A DNA stretch of 64,000 nt from Legionella beliardensis (GCF_900452395.1 NZ_UGNV01000001.1:2009501-2073500); one strand, 5' to 3'. Counted from the first letter of the stretch, positions 1-9,389 are shown. Notes: generated by a model from the letters alone, not told the origin. Numbers and translations are program-made.

Positions 1-99
1 GCAGGAAGCGGCTTCGTTTAAAACACAAACCCCATAAGGTTCTTGCGGGCCACCTGCACAGATATAGTCAAGATACAGGGCCCCGCACAGAAGTATAGG

Positions 100-126
100 T
101 ACCGTGGTCGAGCTACGGTATTTCGG
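100..126. repeat. short palindromic dispersed repeat (TACCG family)
   Basis: Positions 100-120 form an imperfect palindrome (TACCGTGG ... TACGGTA) followed by TTTCGG. Close relatives of the same unit, including the TTCGG tail, occur at 26805-26834 and, inverted, at 26927-26951. It is non-coding and looks like a REP- or MITE-like dispersed repeat. The rest of 1-161 shows no gene. Confidence 0.55.
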
Positions 127-161
127 TAAGAATAAAGTTCACTTTAAAGCAGGGAAACCAG

Positions 162-1229
162 TTGAAAATTATTTTTTTAGCTTTTTTACTATATAAAGCT
201 ACGCTGATGAGCGCTGAAAAAATTTTATTAGCAGAATGTCCAATTAGCCAGGTAAATACTAGCTTTCTTCAATTATATAACGATCAAAAAGACCGCCCTA
301 GTGCGGTATGGGAATCCTTATTTAAAGAAGCGCATAACTTAGGCATAAACCATATTATTATTCAATGGAGTTCATACGACGAATCAGCTTTTTATCCTGT
401 TATTAATCAGCCTTTTAATTCACTTTTATTTACTGTTATAAAAGCTGCTCAGAAAGAACACTTAACTATAACTATGGGTTTAAATTACAATCGGCAATTT
501 TGGCAAGCCCTTTCAGGAAGTGATGCAGAACTAAATGCCTACCTAGAACAGCATTATCAACAGCAGCAAACCACAATGCCTTACCTTATGAATCTAATTA
601 ACACAGCAGATCCAGAAGGTAATACTGTTGCAGGTTGGTATATTGCTGAAGAAATTGATGACTTAAATTGGCAAAATGATAAACGTCGTAATCTCTTAAA
701 AAATTATTTAAGTCAACTTACGCAATTACTTAAAAGCCAAAGACCCAATTGGCCTATCAGCCTATCTACCTATGCTACAGGTCAAGTAGACCCTAAGCAG
801 GTAGCCGCTTTATATAAATTCCTTTTTACTAATACAACAATCGATAACTTCTTATTTCAAGATAGTATTGGCACTCAAAACTTAACGTTAAGTACACTAG
901 AAGACTACTTAAAAATAATTACTGCGGCTCACGAAGGAAGTGATAAGCAATTTGCGGTTATTGTAGAATTATTTATAGAAGACAGTAAGCAAAATGTGTT
1001 TCTAAGTGCCCCACCTGACTTAGTTCTTCCCCAATTAAAAATAGCTAACAAATACAGCACAACTAATCCTGTCGTCTTTTCTTTTTTCCCCTATGTGCTA
1101 CCTAGCGAAACTATGGATAATGCTGCTCTTTATAACTTTTGGCGCCAAGAAACCCAGCGCTGCAAATCCTTATGGCATTTTATTTTTGCTAAAGTAAAAT
1201 CTTTGCCTTTTTTCATTAATCAAGATTAA
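162..1229 (+). CDS. secreted DUF4434-like (TIM-barrel) protein
   Basis: This 355-residue protein has a short N-terminal hydrophobic stretch (residues 3-17) and an MSA-E type cleavage site near residue 18, so it is probably exported. The start is TTG, supported by AGGGA seven bases upstream at 151-155. The body has alternating hydrophobic strands and helices. Segments such as GINHIIIQWS (61-70) and GWYIAEEIDD resemble the DUF4434/glycosidase-like TIM-barrel family, where acidic residues follow a G-W/F-Y motif. Substrate is unknown. No operon partner: the next gene is on the other strand. The family call is by pattern only; a related glycoside-hydrolase-like family is possible. Confidence 0.6.
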   Translation: MKIIFLAFLLYKATLMSAEKILLAECPISQVNTSFLQLYNDQKDRPSAVWESLFKEAHNLGINHIIIQWSSYDESAFYPVINQPFNSLLFTVIKAAQKEHLTITMGLNYNRQFWQALSGSDAELNAYLEQHYQQQQTTMPYLMNLINTADPEGNTVAGWYIAEEIDDLNWQNDKRRNLLKNYLSQLTQLLKSQRPNWPISLSTYATGQVDPKQVAALYKFLFTNTTIDNFLFQDSIGTQNLTLSTLEDYLKIITAAHEGSDKQFAVIVELFIEDSKQNVFLSAPPDLVLPQLKIANKYSTTNPVVFSFFPYVLPSETMDNAALYNFWRQETQRCKSLWHFIFAKVKSLPFFINQD

Positions 1230-1332
1230 AATATTTTATTAGAGCCAAACCCTGTTAAGCTAAATAAAATAACCCCTAAGGAATGAAATCAGGCGATTAA
1301 CTGAGTGGTCTTAAGATTACTATTAAATGATT

Positions 1333-1767
1333 TTATTGTATGTAATTTTGAAAGGTTTCTCTAGAAAAAGCCTCTAATATAAAACCGGCATCGTTTTTAT
1401 TAGCAGCTGCGAGATTTATATTTGATTGCATATAATTGACTAATTGCTGCTTAATATCACTGTCATCATCAATAATTGTTAAACCCATATTCCACCGCCA
1501 AAAAGTTCGGGAAGCGATGGGCTCTTTAGTTAGAAGAACAATATTCTCGTGGCGATCATCTTCTTCAATTTTTTGATAAATAAGTTCTATTGAAGAAAGT
1601 TTTCCTTCTAAAACCTGAAAAAATCGTTGCTCAGAATAGATTAATAGACCACTTAATTGGTAAATGAAATTTTTAAAACGTGCAAGCTTAGCTAATTCGG
1701 TTAATTCGCATGCATCTAATGGTTTTTTAGCTTCGCTTTTGTAAATAAGATGATATAAATCTGACAT
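1333..1767 (-). CDS. BLUF-domain blue-light photoreceptor
   Basis: A stand-alone BLUF protein of 144 residues (flavin-binding domain about 3-97, short C-terminal tail). The residues known to carry BLUF photochemistry are all visible: Tyr9 in LIYKS, Asn33 in ARFKN, Gln51 in RFFQVLEG, and Trp92/Met94 in WRWNMGL. The DDRHENI segment (70-76) is also typical. It should bind FAD and respond to blue light by hydrogen-bond rearrangement around Gln51. There is no fused EAL, GGDEF or cyclase output domain, so it must act through a partner, as PixD-type short BLUF proteins do. It is divergent from the RND efflux operon at 1974 with 206 bp between them. The ribosome-binding site is weak. Confidence 0.92.
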   Translation of the reverse strand: MSDLYHLIYKSEAKKPLDACELTELAKLARFKNFIYQLSGLLIYSEQRFFQVLEGKLSSIELIYQKIEEDDRHENIVLLTKEPIASRTFWRWNMGLTIIDDDSDIKQQLVNYMQSNINLAAANKNDAGFILEAFSRETFQNYIQ

Positions 1768-1791
1768 TAAATTTAAATTACTGCTTAAAAT

Positions 1792-1819
1792 TTGACAGGT
1801 GATAGACTATCATTTTAAT
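1792..1819 (+). promoter_or_regulatory. candidate promoter with 13-bp palindromic operator
   Basis: TTGACA at 1792-1797 and a TTTAAT hexamer at 1814-1819 (16-bp spacing) could be a promoter for the RND operon. The spacer holds a perfect palindrome, TGATAG-A-CTATCA, at 1800-1812. It lies 33 bp upstream of the BLUF start codon, so a protein bound there could affect both directions. The operator role is inferred. Confidence 0.45.
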
Positions 1820-1973
1820 TCATTATTTAATAGCTTTACTTATAAATAATTTTACCTAAAGAGACCCTCTTGCTCATCATGCAATTCATAGATAAGATTT
1901 AAAACCCGAATCCCTATTTCACCTTAACTGGCTAAATTAAGACTATCTTCAGATTATAAGGAAATAAAAGAAA

Positions 1974-3536
1974 TTGTCTTTTCTCTTTAAAATTTTATCG
2001 CTATTAGCCTATTTTATGCTTAGTTCTTGTTTAGTCGGACCTAACTATCACGAGCCTAAAAAGAAGGTAACACGCTATTGGCTTAAGAATAGTCCTGCCG
2101 TTAAAATTGCCCCTATTCAAAATGCTAACTGGTGGAAAGTCTTTCGCGATCCTAATTTAACTTGTTTAATTTATAAGGGATATCACGATAATCTCTCACT
2201 ACAAATCGCAGGCGTCAAAGTACTACAAGCTCGAGCACAACTAGCTCAGTCTGTCGGCGAACTTTATCCCCAACAACAAGCCTTAGTTGGTAACTATACT
2301 TATTACCGTATTGGTGGCAGTCAATTTCAAAGTATTTTACCGCCTAATTTTGAAACCGCAGCATTAGGATTTACAGCAAGCTGGGAATTAGATTTTTGGG
2401 GTAAATACCGGCGTGCTATTTTAGCTAACGATGCCCTTTTTCTTGCCTCTTTAGCAGCTTATGATCAGGCATTAGTCACGTTAACAGCAGACATTGCTGA
2501 AACGTACATGAATATTCGTACTGCTGAGCAACAAATTAGAGTGACCAAACAAAATATTGCTGTACAAACTGAAAGTTTAAGAATTGCAAAATCACGTTAT
2601 AAAGGTGGGCAAACAAGCCTACTTGATGTACAACAAGCTGAAACGGAGCTCGCGGAGACACAAGCAAGCCTGCCAAAATATGTCAGTGAAGTGCAGCATC
2701 AAAAAGATATTCTTGCGGTTTTATTAGGAACGGTGCCTACTGATATTGACCGGTTTTTGACAAAATCAAAAGGTATCCCTAAGGCACCGCCTACTGTGGC
2801 TATCGGCATACCTAAAGAAGCGATGGCCAGACGGCCTGACATTTATCAAGCACGCATGGAAGCTGTTGCAGAATCTGAAGCAATTGGTGCCATTGCAGCT
2901 AACCTCTATCCTGCCTTAACCCTTGCAGGAACGTTTGCCTTCACAGCTAATACAATTGGCAAATCCTCTATAAGCGACTTATTTAACTGGTCAAATCGCA
3001 CAATTACTGCTGGCCCTTCTTTTGCGTGGCCTATTTTAAATTATGGACAAATAACCAATGCTGTACGGGCCCAAGATGCGGCATTTCAACAAGCGCTCCT
3101 TAGGTATGTCAACTTAGTATTAAGGGCACAGCAAGAAGTACAAGACAACATCACCCGCTATCTTGAAGCACGCAAAGCAGCCTCATTATTAACGACTGCT
3201 AATATCTATGCGATTAAAACAACTAAGCTTGCGCTAGTTCGCTATAAACAAGGTGAAAACGCCTATACCGCGGTCCTTGATGCAGAACGTCAGCAATTAC
3301 GTATCGAAATAAATTTGGTGAACACCCAAGGTGAGATCGCTAAATCGTTAGTTGCTCTTTATCGTTCCTTAGGCGGAGGTTGGCAAATTCGTGGCTGCAA
3401 TGATGTAGTACCGCTTAACGTAAAAGCCACGATGGCCGCGCGTACAAATTGGGGTAATTTACTAAAACAACAAAATCATCAATACCCTGTTACTCGTAAT
3501 CAGCAAATTCAACAGCTTTACTTACCTAATTGGTGA
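1974..3536 (+). CDS. RND efflux outer-membrane lipoprotein (NodT/OprM family)
   Basis: The outer-membrane channel of a tripartite drug-efflux pump, 520 residues. The signal peptide ends in a lipobox LSSC with the acylated cysteine at residue 19. The mature start VGPNYHEP is characteristic of NodT/OprM channels. Two outer-membrane efflux repeats follow (about 60-250 and 280-470), with long heptad-type helices and repeated RYKxGxxxxxxVLxAE-like segments (RYKGGQTSLLDVQQAE and RYKQGENAYTAVLDAE). The start codon is TTG with AAGGA at 1958-1962. First gene of an operon: the adaptor begins 4 bp after its stop. The C-terminal tail past residue 470 is longer than usual. Confidence 0.93.
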   Translation: MSFLFKILSLLAYFMLSSCLVGPNYHEPKKKVTRYWLKNSPAVKIAPIQNANWWKVFRDPNLTCLIYKGYHDNLSLQIAGVKVLQARAQLAQSVGELYPQQQALVGNYTYYRIGGSQFQSILPPNFETAALGFTASWELDFWGKYRRAILANDALFLASLAAYDQALVTLTADIAETYMNIRTAEQQIRVTKQNIAVQTESLRIAKSRYKGGQTSLLDVQQAETELAETQASLPKYVSEVQHQKDILAVLLGTVPTDIDRFLTKSKGIPKAPPTVAIGIPKEAMARRPDIYQARMEAVAESEAIGAIAANLYPALTLAGTFAFTANTIGKSSISDLFNWSNRTITAGPSFAWPILNYGQITNAVRAQDAAFQQALLRYVNLVLRAQQEVQDNITRYLEARKAASLLTTANIYAIKTTKLALVRYKQGENAYTAVLDAERQQLRIEINLVNTQGEIAKSLVALYRSLGGGWQIRGCNDVVPLNVKATMAARTNWGNLLKQQNHQYPVTRNQQIQQLYLPNW

Positions 3537-3540
3537 TCTT

Positions 3541-4692
3541 ATGAACAATAAGCAATATGTAAAAATCATCAAAATAACAATAGTTATTCTAATCTTATTA
3601 TTACTCTTTTACTTATTCATGCACCGAACGCCTAAACAAATAACAGCACTTCCTGCACCCATTGTGGTAGTACAAAAACCAACCTCCGTTAAATTAGGCA
3701 ACTACATTACTCAAACAGGTAATACCATTGCCTATAACGCTGTTAACTTAGTAGCCAGGGTTGAAGGGTACTTACAACAAATTGAATTTCAAGATGGCAG
3801 TTTCGTTAAAAAGGGACAAGGTTTATTTGTCATTGAGCCTGAACCCTACTTGGATAAAGTTAAAGAAGCAGAAGCGGTATTAGCGGCTCAAAAAGCCAAC
3901 TATGATTATGCTAGCGCCGAGTATGCACGCCAAAAACAAATGTATCGCGAAAACGCAACGTCTTTAAAAAATGTGGAAAAATGGTCTGCCAAAACGGATG
4001 AAGCAAAAGCAGGTATTGCCAAAGCCCAAGCGAGCCTTAATATTGCCCAGATTAACTATAGTTATACCCATGTATTAGCACCTTTTGACGGCCGTATTGG
4101 CCGCCATTTAGTTGATATAGGCAATCTTGTTGGACATGGTGAGGCCACAAAATTAGCCACGATTGAACAAATCGATCCTATTTATGTTTACATCAATCTT
4201 AATGAATTAGACTTAATTAAATTACGTAAAGCGGCCCGCGCGCGTGGTATCAATGCAAGTAAAATTAATACAATTCCTGTGTATGTCGCCATGCAAAGTG
4301 ATACTGACTTTCCTTACAAAGGCCAATTAGATTTTGTAAACACCAGTCTTAATGCATCGACTGGTACCATGCAATTTCGTGCCATTATTCCCAACAAAAG
4401 CTTTGGCCTTGTGCCAGGATTATTTGTAAAAATACGCATACCTGTGGCTGAGCCAACACAGCATTTAACCGTCCCTGATACAGCAATTCAATATGATCAA
4501 ATTGGGGCATACGTCTTAGTCGTGGGTAAAAATAATTATGTCCTTATTAAGCGTGTTGTATTAGGGCCATTAGAAAATGGCAGGCAAGCAATAACTAAAG
4601 GCATTGGGGCCTACGATCAAATTGTTATCAATGGATTACAAAATGCCGTACCTGGTCAGCAAGTGACGCCTAAGCTTGAAGCAACCATGTAA
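3541..4692 (+). CDS. RND efflux periplasmic adaptor (membrane fusion protein)
   Basis: HlyD/AcrA-family adaptor, 383 residues, joining the inner-membrane pump to the outer-membrane channel. A single N-terminal membrane anchor (about 10-28) replaces the lipobox seen in AcrA. A lipoyl half-motif (VEGYLQQIEFQDGSFVKKGQ, about 74-93) is followed by a coiled-coil hairpin rich in Ala/Lys/Glu (about 105-165), the second lipoyl half (HVLAPFDGRIGRH) and the beta-barrel and membrane-proximal domains. It lies 4 bp downstream of the channel gene and 41 bp upstream of the pump gene, so co-transcription is very likely. Confidence 0.94.
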   Translation: MNNKQYVKIIKITIVILILLLLFYLFMHRTPKQITALPAPIVVVQKPTSVKLGNYITQTGNTIAYNAVNLVARVEGYLQQIEFQDGSFVKKGQGLFVIEPEPYLDKVKEAEAVLAAQKANYDYASAEYARQKQMYRENATSLKNVEKWSAKTDEAKAGIAKAQASLNIAQINYSYTHVLAPFDGRIGRHLVDIGNLVGHGEATKLATIEQIDPIYVYINLNELDLIKLRKAARARGINASKINTIPVYVAMQSDTDFPYKGQLDFVNTSLNASTGTMQFRAIIPNKSFGLVPGLFVKIRIPVAEPTQHLTVPDTAIQYDQIGAYVLVVGKNNYVLIKRVVLGPLENGRQAITKGIGAYDQIVINGLQNAVPGQQVTPKLEATM

Positions 4693-4733
4693 AAAATAAA
4701 CAATAAGCGGTAAGATGGAAGGATTACTTTGAA

Positions 4734-7700
4734 ATGATTTCTAAATTTTTTATTGAAAGGCCAGTTTTAGCTAATGTCATTGCCATCTTATTAGTATTTT
4801 TAGGTCTTATTGCTATTGGTATTCTTCCAGTCTCTCAATACCCAGCCATTGTGCCTCCTACTATTCAAGTCACAACAACTTATCCTGGCGCGGATGCTAA
4901 AACACTGATTAAAACAGTGGCTTTACCAATTGAGCAACAAGTGAACGGGGTTGAGAACATGCTTTACATGCAATCAACTAACACGAATAGCGGTGCTTAT
5001 AATTTAATTGTTACCTTTGCAATAGGCACTGATCTTAATTACGCGCAAGTTTTAGTGCAAAATCGCGTACAAGCTGCCATGGCGCAACTACCACAAGCTG
5101 TGCAAAAACAAGGGGTACTCGTACAACAAAAATCAACAGCCATTTTACAATTTATTACCTTGACTGCTGAAAACAACGAATACGATGGCGTATTTCTTAA
5201 TAGTTACGCAGCCATTAATATGCAAGATGAATTATCTCGCTTACCAGGTGTGGGCAATGTGATGATTTTTGGCTCTGGTAATTATGCAATGCGCGTATGG
5301 CTTGATCCGCAAAAGATGTTAGCGTATTCTCTAAATCCAAGTGATGTGTTAGCTGCCATTAGCCATCAAAACCAAGAGGTCTCAGCAGGTCAAGTTGCCT
5401 CACCACCTACGACAGGCTCGCCTTCCTATCAATTTACAGTAAACGTGCCTGGTCAGCTTGCTGACCCTGAGCAATTTGCCAATATTATTATTAAAACAAT
5501 CCCTACAGAACCAGATCAAAGTGCTAATACCAGCAGTACCGCTCAAATTGTACGTATTCGCGATGTAGGCCGCGTTGAACTTGGATCAGCTAGCTACAGT
5601 CAAGATGCAAAACTCAATAATAATCCCACAGCTGCAATAGGTATCTTTCAACTTCCAGGCGCCAATGCCTTACAAGTTGCCAAAGAAGTTCGGCAACTTG
5701 TGGCTAAAATGGCAAAAAAATTTCCACCCGGTTTAAAATACTCCATCCCTTTTGATACCACCATTTTCGTCGAAGCCTCTATTTCTGAGGTATATAAAAC
5801 ACTCTTTGAAGCAGGCATTTTAGTCTTACTGGTGATTGTGGTTTTTTTACAAAATTTTCGTGCGTCCCTAGTGCCAGCAACTACCGTGCCTGTAACCATT
5901 ATTGGTACTTTTTTTGCCATGTTTTTATTAGGCTACTCCATTAATTTATTAACGCTGTTTGCGTTAGTTTTAGCAATTGGCATTGTTGTTGATGATGCCA
6001 TTGTGATTGTTGAAGGGGTCACGCAACATATTGAACGCGGCCTTTCTCCCAAAGAAGCCTCTATTGAAGCCATGCGGGAATTATTAGGCCCTATTATTGG
6101 TATTACCTTGGTGCTAATGGCAGTCTTTGTACCTGCTGGTTTCCTACCTGGATTAACTGGATCAATGTATGCACAATTTGCATTAGTGATTGCGGCTACA
6201 GCGTTAATTAGTGCGATTAATGCGATGACCCTTAAACCTACTCAATGTGCTTTATGGCTTAAGCCAATTGATCCTAATAAACAAAAAAATATTTTCTTTA
6301 GGGCATTTGATAGAATCTATTACCCTATCGAAACACGTTATATTAATTTTATTGGCAGGTTAGTTCAGCGAAGCCCAATGGTGTCTCTCATTGGTTTTAT
6401 TCTAGTAGGCTTAGCGATTTTTGGACTTACCCGTATTCCTACCGGCTTTATTCCAATAGAAGATCAAGGTTATTTAGTCTTAAGTGTTCAATTACCTGAT
6501 GCAGCGACACTTGCACGCACTGAAGCAGTATTAGAAAAATTAAGCAAAAAAATCTTAAGGCTCGATGGCATTGCCAATGTCATCGCTATTGATGGCGTAT
6601 CCGTCTTAGATAATAACGCAAGCTTAGCCAATGCAGGTGTTATGTACATTATGTTTAAGGATTGGAGTGTAAGAGGCAAGAATGAAGATTTATTATCGAT
6701 GTATACTAAGCTTAATGAAATTGCTAAACAAACACTTGATGCGAAAGTATTAGTTGTTGTACCCCCGCCCATTCAAGGATTAGGATTGTCTGGCGGTTTT
6801 CAAATGCAAGTCGAGCTACAAGATGGCAGCTTTGATTATCAAAAATTACAACAAGCGACTGATTCAATTGTGAGAACAGCTAACCAACAGCCCAATCTAC
6901 AAAATGTCATGACGACGTTTAGAGCAAACGTACCTCAAATCGCAGCACCCATTAACCGAACCAAAGCAGAAAGTTTAGGGGTAACTGTTGGGGCGGCTTT
7001 TGATACCTTACAAACGTATTTAGGCTCTTCTTATGTCAATCTTTTTACTAAATTTGGCCAAGTCTTTCCCGTCTATGTGCAGGCAGATGCTAGTTCGCGC
7101 AGCAGTATAAATGACTTGCGTAATTTTTATGTAAAAAATCAGTTTGGCGCTATGGTGCCTTATGGGACATTAGTTGATCTTAAACAAGCGGTGGGCCCTG
7201 GAATTATCTCATTATACAACCTTTATCCTTCTGGAAACATTAATGGCATGGCGGCAAAGGGTTATAGCTCAGGTCAAGGCATCATTACTATGGAACAATT
7301 AGCAAAGCAACAATTGCCTGCTGGTTTTTCTTATGAATGGACAAGTACCGCGTATCAAGAAAAAATTGCTGGTAATTTAAGTTATTTTATTTTTGCGATG
7401 TCTTTGGTATTAGTTTACCTCATTTTAGCAGGGCAATATGAAAATTGGCTTTTGCCTGGTGCTATTTTATTTAGTGTGCCTCTTACTTTAATAGGGACGG
7501 TATTAGCTTTATCAGCTTTAGGCCTAGCTAATAACATGTATACGCAAATTGGCTTGTTATTGTTAATTGCTTTAGCGACTAAAAATGCGATCCTGATCGT
7601 AGAAATGGCTCATGAGCAACATACCATACACCATAAATCTATTTTAGAAGCCGCAGTGCTTGGCGCAAAAACACGATTTCGACCAATTTTAATGACCTCA

Positions 7701-7934
7701 TTTGCCTTTATCATGGGCGTTTTACCTTTAGTATTTGCAACAGGTGCAGGCGCTAATGCTAGGCGCTCTATTGGTGTTGCAGTTTGTAGCGGTATGTTAG
7801 CTTCAACTTGTTTGGCCGTTGTGTTTGTGCCTGTGTTTTATGTTTGGTTACAAACTTGGCAGGAAAAAAGATTATTAAAGAAGAAGCCTGCACTCAGTAC
7901 AAAACCAATACCTGAGACTGATCTAAACCAATAA
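4734..7934 (+). CDS. RND (HAE-1 family) multidrug efflux pump subunit
   Basis: Inner-membrane proton/drug antiporter of the AcrB/MexB type, 1066 residues, the usual length. It opens MISKFFIERPVLANVIAI, the HAE-1 signature, with TM1 at about 9-29. Two large periplasmic loops and two sets of membrane helices follow. The proton-relay aspartates are Asp420-Asp421 in GIVVDDAIVIVEG, and the partner lysine is Lys950 in ATKNAILIVEMA. GGAAGG at 4717-4722 precedes the ATG. Third gene of the efflux operon. Drug specificity cannot be read from the sequence. Confidence 0.96.
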   Translation: MISKFFIERPVLANVIAILLVFLGLIAIGILPVSQYPAIVPPTIQVTTTYPGADAKTLIKTVALPIEQQVNGVENMLYMQSTNTNSGAYNLIVTFAIGTDLNYAQVLVQNRVQAAMAQLPQAVQKQGVLVQQKSTAILQFITLTAENNEYDGVFLNSYAAINMQDELSRLPGVGNVMIFGSGNYAMRVWLDPQKMLAYSLNPSDVLAAISHQNQEVSAGQVASPPTTGSPSYQFTVNVPGQLADPEQFANIIIKTIPTEPDQSANTSSTAQIVRIRDVGRVELGSASYSQDAKLNNNPTAAIGIFQLPGANALQVAKEVRQLVAKMAKKFPPGLKYSIPFDTTIFVEASISEVYKTLFEAGILVLLVIVVFLQNFRASLVPATTVPVTIIGTFFAMFLLGYSINLLTLFALVLAIGIVVDDAIVIVEGVTQHIERGLSPKEASIEAMRELLGPIIGITLVLMAVFVPAGFLPGLTGSMYAQFALVIAATALISAINAMTLKPTQCALWLKPIDPNKQKNIFFRAFDRIYYPIETRYINFIGRLVQRSPMVSLIGFILVGLAIFGLTRIPTGFIPIEDQGYLVLSVQLPDAATLARTEAVLEKLSKKILRLDGIANVIAIDGVSVLDNNASLANAGVMYIMFKDWSVRGKNEDLLSMYTKLNEIAKQTLDAKVLVVVPPPIQGLGLSGGFQMQVELQDGSFDYQKLQQATDSIVRTANQQPNLQNVMTTFRANVPQIAAPINRTKAESLGVTVGAAFDTLQTYLGSSYVNLFTKFGQVFPVYVQADASSRSSINDLRNFYVKNQFGAMVPYGTLVDLKQAVGPGIISLYNLYPSGNINGMAAKGYSSGQGIITMEQLAKQQLPAGFSYEWTSTAYQEKIAGNLSYFIFAMSLVLVYLILAGQYENWLLPGAILFSVPLTLIGTVLALSALGLANNMYTQIGLLLLIALATKNAILIVEMAHEQHTIHHKSILEAAVLGAKTRFRPILMTSFAFIMGVLPLVFATGAGANARRSIGVAVCSGMLASTCLAVVFVPVFYVWLQTWQEKRLLKKKPALSTKPIPETDLNQ

Positions 7935-7979
7935 ACATGTTACTATGCGGTTTATGGTAGTAACGCGAAGATTAACACA

Positions 7980-8462
7980 ATGAGATATGGGTTTAGTAAT
8001 AGAACATGGCTCTATTACCTTACTTCTCAACAGGGCAATAATTGGTATCAACTACGCTTTGAAAAAGCGTCAAGTTACATTACTCTTTGTTTAGAAACTG
8101 ACTTATTAGGCGATTGGACAATTGTTATATGTAGTGGCCGTCGCTTTTCAAAAAATGGCCAAAAGCGCTTAATTGCTTTTACATCATATGATGCCGCCTA
8201 TGAACAATTAGGTTATTTTATCCAAAATCATTTACAACAGCGCTATAAGCTGTGTTCTTTTGCCACGAATCATTTACTTTTAATAAGCTTAATTGCTCAT
8301 GCAGGTAACTATCAGCACGGCAACGATGATCAACTAAATCGAAGCCCTGCTCTTAAACACGCTTATCGAAAAACCACTGACCCTACACGTCCTAAACGTA
8401 ATAAATCGATAAAGAAAGTTATACAAGCTGACGAGCGATTTCAGCAATTAAGTTTATTTTAA
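7980..8462 (+). CDS. WGR-like domain protein
   Basis: 160 residues. Residues about 22-95 resemble the WGR domain: a hydrophobic strand (YITLCLET), a CSGRR-F-SKNGQKR turn at 51-63 where WGR proteins have W-G-R-x-G, then FTSYDAAYEQLGYFIQNHLQQRYKL, matching the helix of the family. The tryptophan of the W-G-R triplet is serine here (Ser52). WGR domains are best known from PARPs and some bacterial nucleic-acid-binding proteins. The C-terminal 60 residues are basic and low in predicted order. It starts 45 bp after the efflux pump, so it may be read with that operon; no functional link is evident. Confidence 0.6.
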   Translation: MRYGFSNRTWLYYLTSQQGNNWYQLRFEKASSYITLCLETDLLGDWTIVICSGRRFSKNGQKRLIAFTSYDAAYEQLGYFIQNHLQQRYKLCSFATNHLLLISLIAHAGNYQHGNDDQLNRSPALKHAYRKTTDPTRPKRNKSIKKVIQADERFQQLSLF

Positions 8463-8798
8463 CGAACGCCCCATTCCCTGTAAGCAGGCACCCATGCTCA
8501 GTACTGGCATAATGCTACTTCTAGAAATGGATCTCCGCCTGCGCGGAGATGACAATAAAAAGAGTCCTAGAAAACTGCAATTTAATGCTGTCATTCCCGT
8601 GCAAACGGGAATCTATACTTAAATTGGTAGGGTGCTCATGGGCATGGCTCTCTGCTTGCGTGAAGATAGGTTAGTATGCTTTATCTAAAAAACTAACAAC
8701 GAACGTGGTAAAGATAGGTTTAGAAACAAATCGATAAACTGACAACAAATGTAGAGGCAGTAGCTTATGATACTGCCTCTTTAAAATAGCCTTTGCTT
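8463..8798. repeat. gene-free stretch with two REP-like palindromes
   Basis: No gene is visible. Two short hairpins of a dispersed-repeat type occur: ATCTCCGC-CTGC-GCGGAGAT at 8531-8550 and ATTCCCGT-GCAA-ACGGGAAT at 8593-8612, both followed or preceded by ATGACA-like flanks. They resemble the GGATTCCCGC...GCGGGAATGACA repeats scattered through many AT-rich intracellular bacterial genomes. Confidence 0.6.
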
Positions 8799-9125
8799 TT
8801 AATAATAGTCATAGCTTACAGTCGTAATATCGACAGGTTCAGTATTAACAACGGTCATCGTGTCATAAACAGGCGTGGTTTGCACATAAGAAGAGCAGCA
8901 TGGGGTAGCAACTGGTCTGACGATCTTAGTACTACAGCAAGAACGCTTAACAATGGGTTTGACAACAACAGGTTTTACAACGACTCGTTTGCAACATGGA
9001 TTGTTTACTACGACTGAATTACAACAACCCGCTGTTGTTGGATAAACAGTTGTGTAATCACTGACGCCCATATAACCGCAGGCCGTTAAACTACTGACTA
9101 ATGGCAAAAGCATTATTCCTTTCAT
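8799..9125 (-). CDS. small lipoprotein with four Cys-Cys pairs
   Basis: 108 residues. The signal peptide ends in SLTAC, giving a lipobox cysteine at residue 16. The mature part has four adjacent cysteine pairs (34-35, 44-45, 63-64, 76-77) spaced by 9, 18 and 12 residues, with VVVKP-type repeats between them (48-57), and a Tyr/Asp-rich end. No catalytic family is recognisable. Paired cysteines suggest metal binding or disulfide cross-linking at the outer membrane. A 48-residue lipoprotein with the same theme lies at 51120-51266. An open frame on the opposite strand is an antisense shadow. Transcribed alone. Confidence 0.78.
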   Translation of the reverse strand: MKGIMLLPLVSSLTACGYMGVSDYTTVYPTTAGCCNSVVVNNPCCKRVVVKPVVVKPIVKRSCCSTKIVRPVATPCCSSYVQTTPVYDTMTVVNTEPVDITTVSYDYY

Positions 9126-9389
9126 GTTATCCCCCTTATTTCCATATACAAACTAAGTGTATAATATACATGCATATTATTCCAATTTTGATCACTAATT
9201 ACTTGTTTAATAAAGAAATACTCGGAAAAAATAATTGATTTGTTTATATCCAATAGGATCAAAGTGAACAATCTTTAGGAAAAAGGCCTTTAAGGGTGCA
9301 GATTCAACCTAGCAACGTAGCTCATTTATAGTTTGCTATCTGCAAGCCCTTAATCATTGATGAGATTTTTAATTTTTTTCTTATTTCTG

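Noticed and set aside
8793-9017. Open frame on the plus strand opposite the Cys-Cys lipoprotein
   Set aside because: The minus-strand gene has a clear signal peptide and lipobox; the plus-strand frame has neither a motif nor a convincing start.
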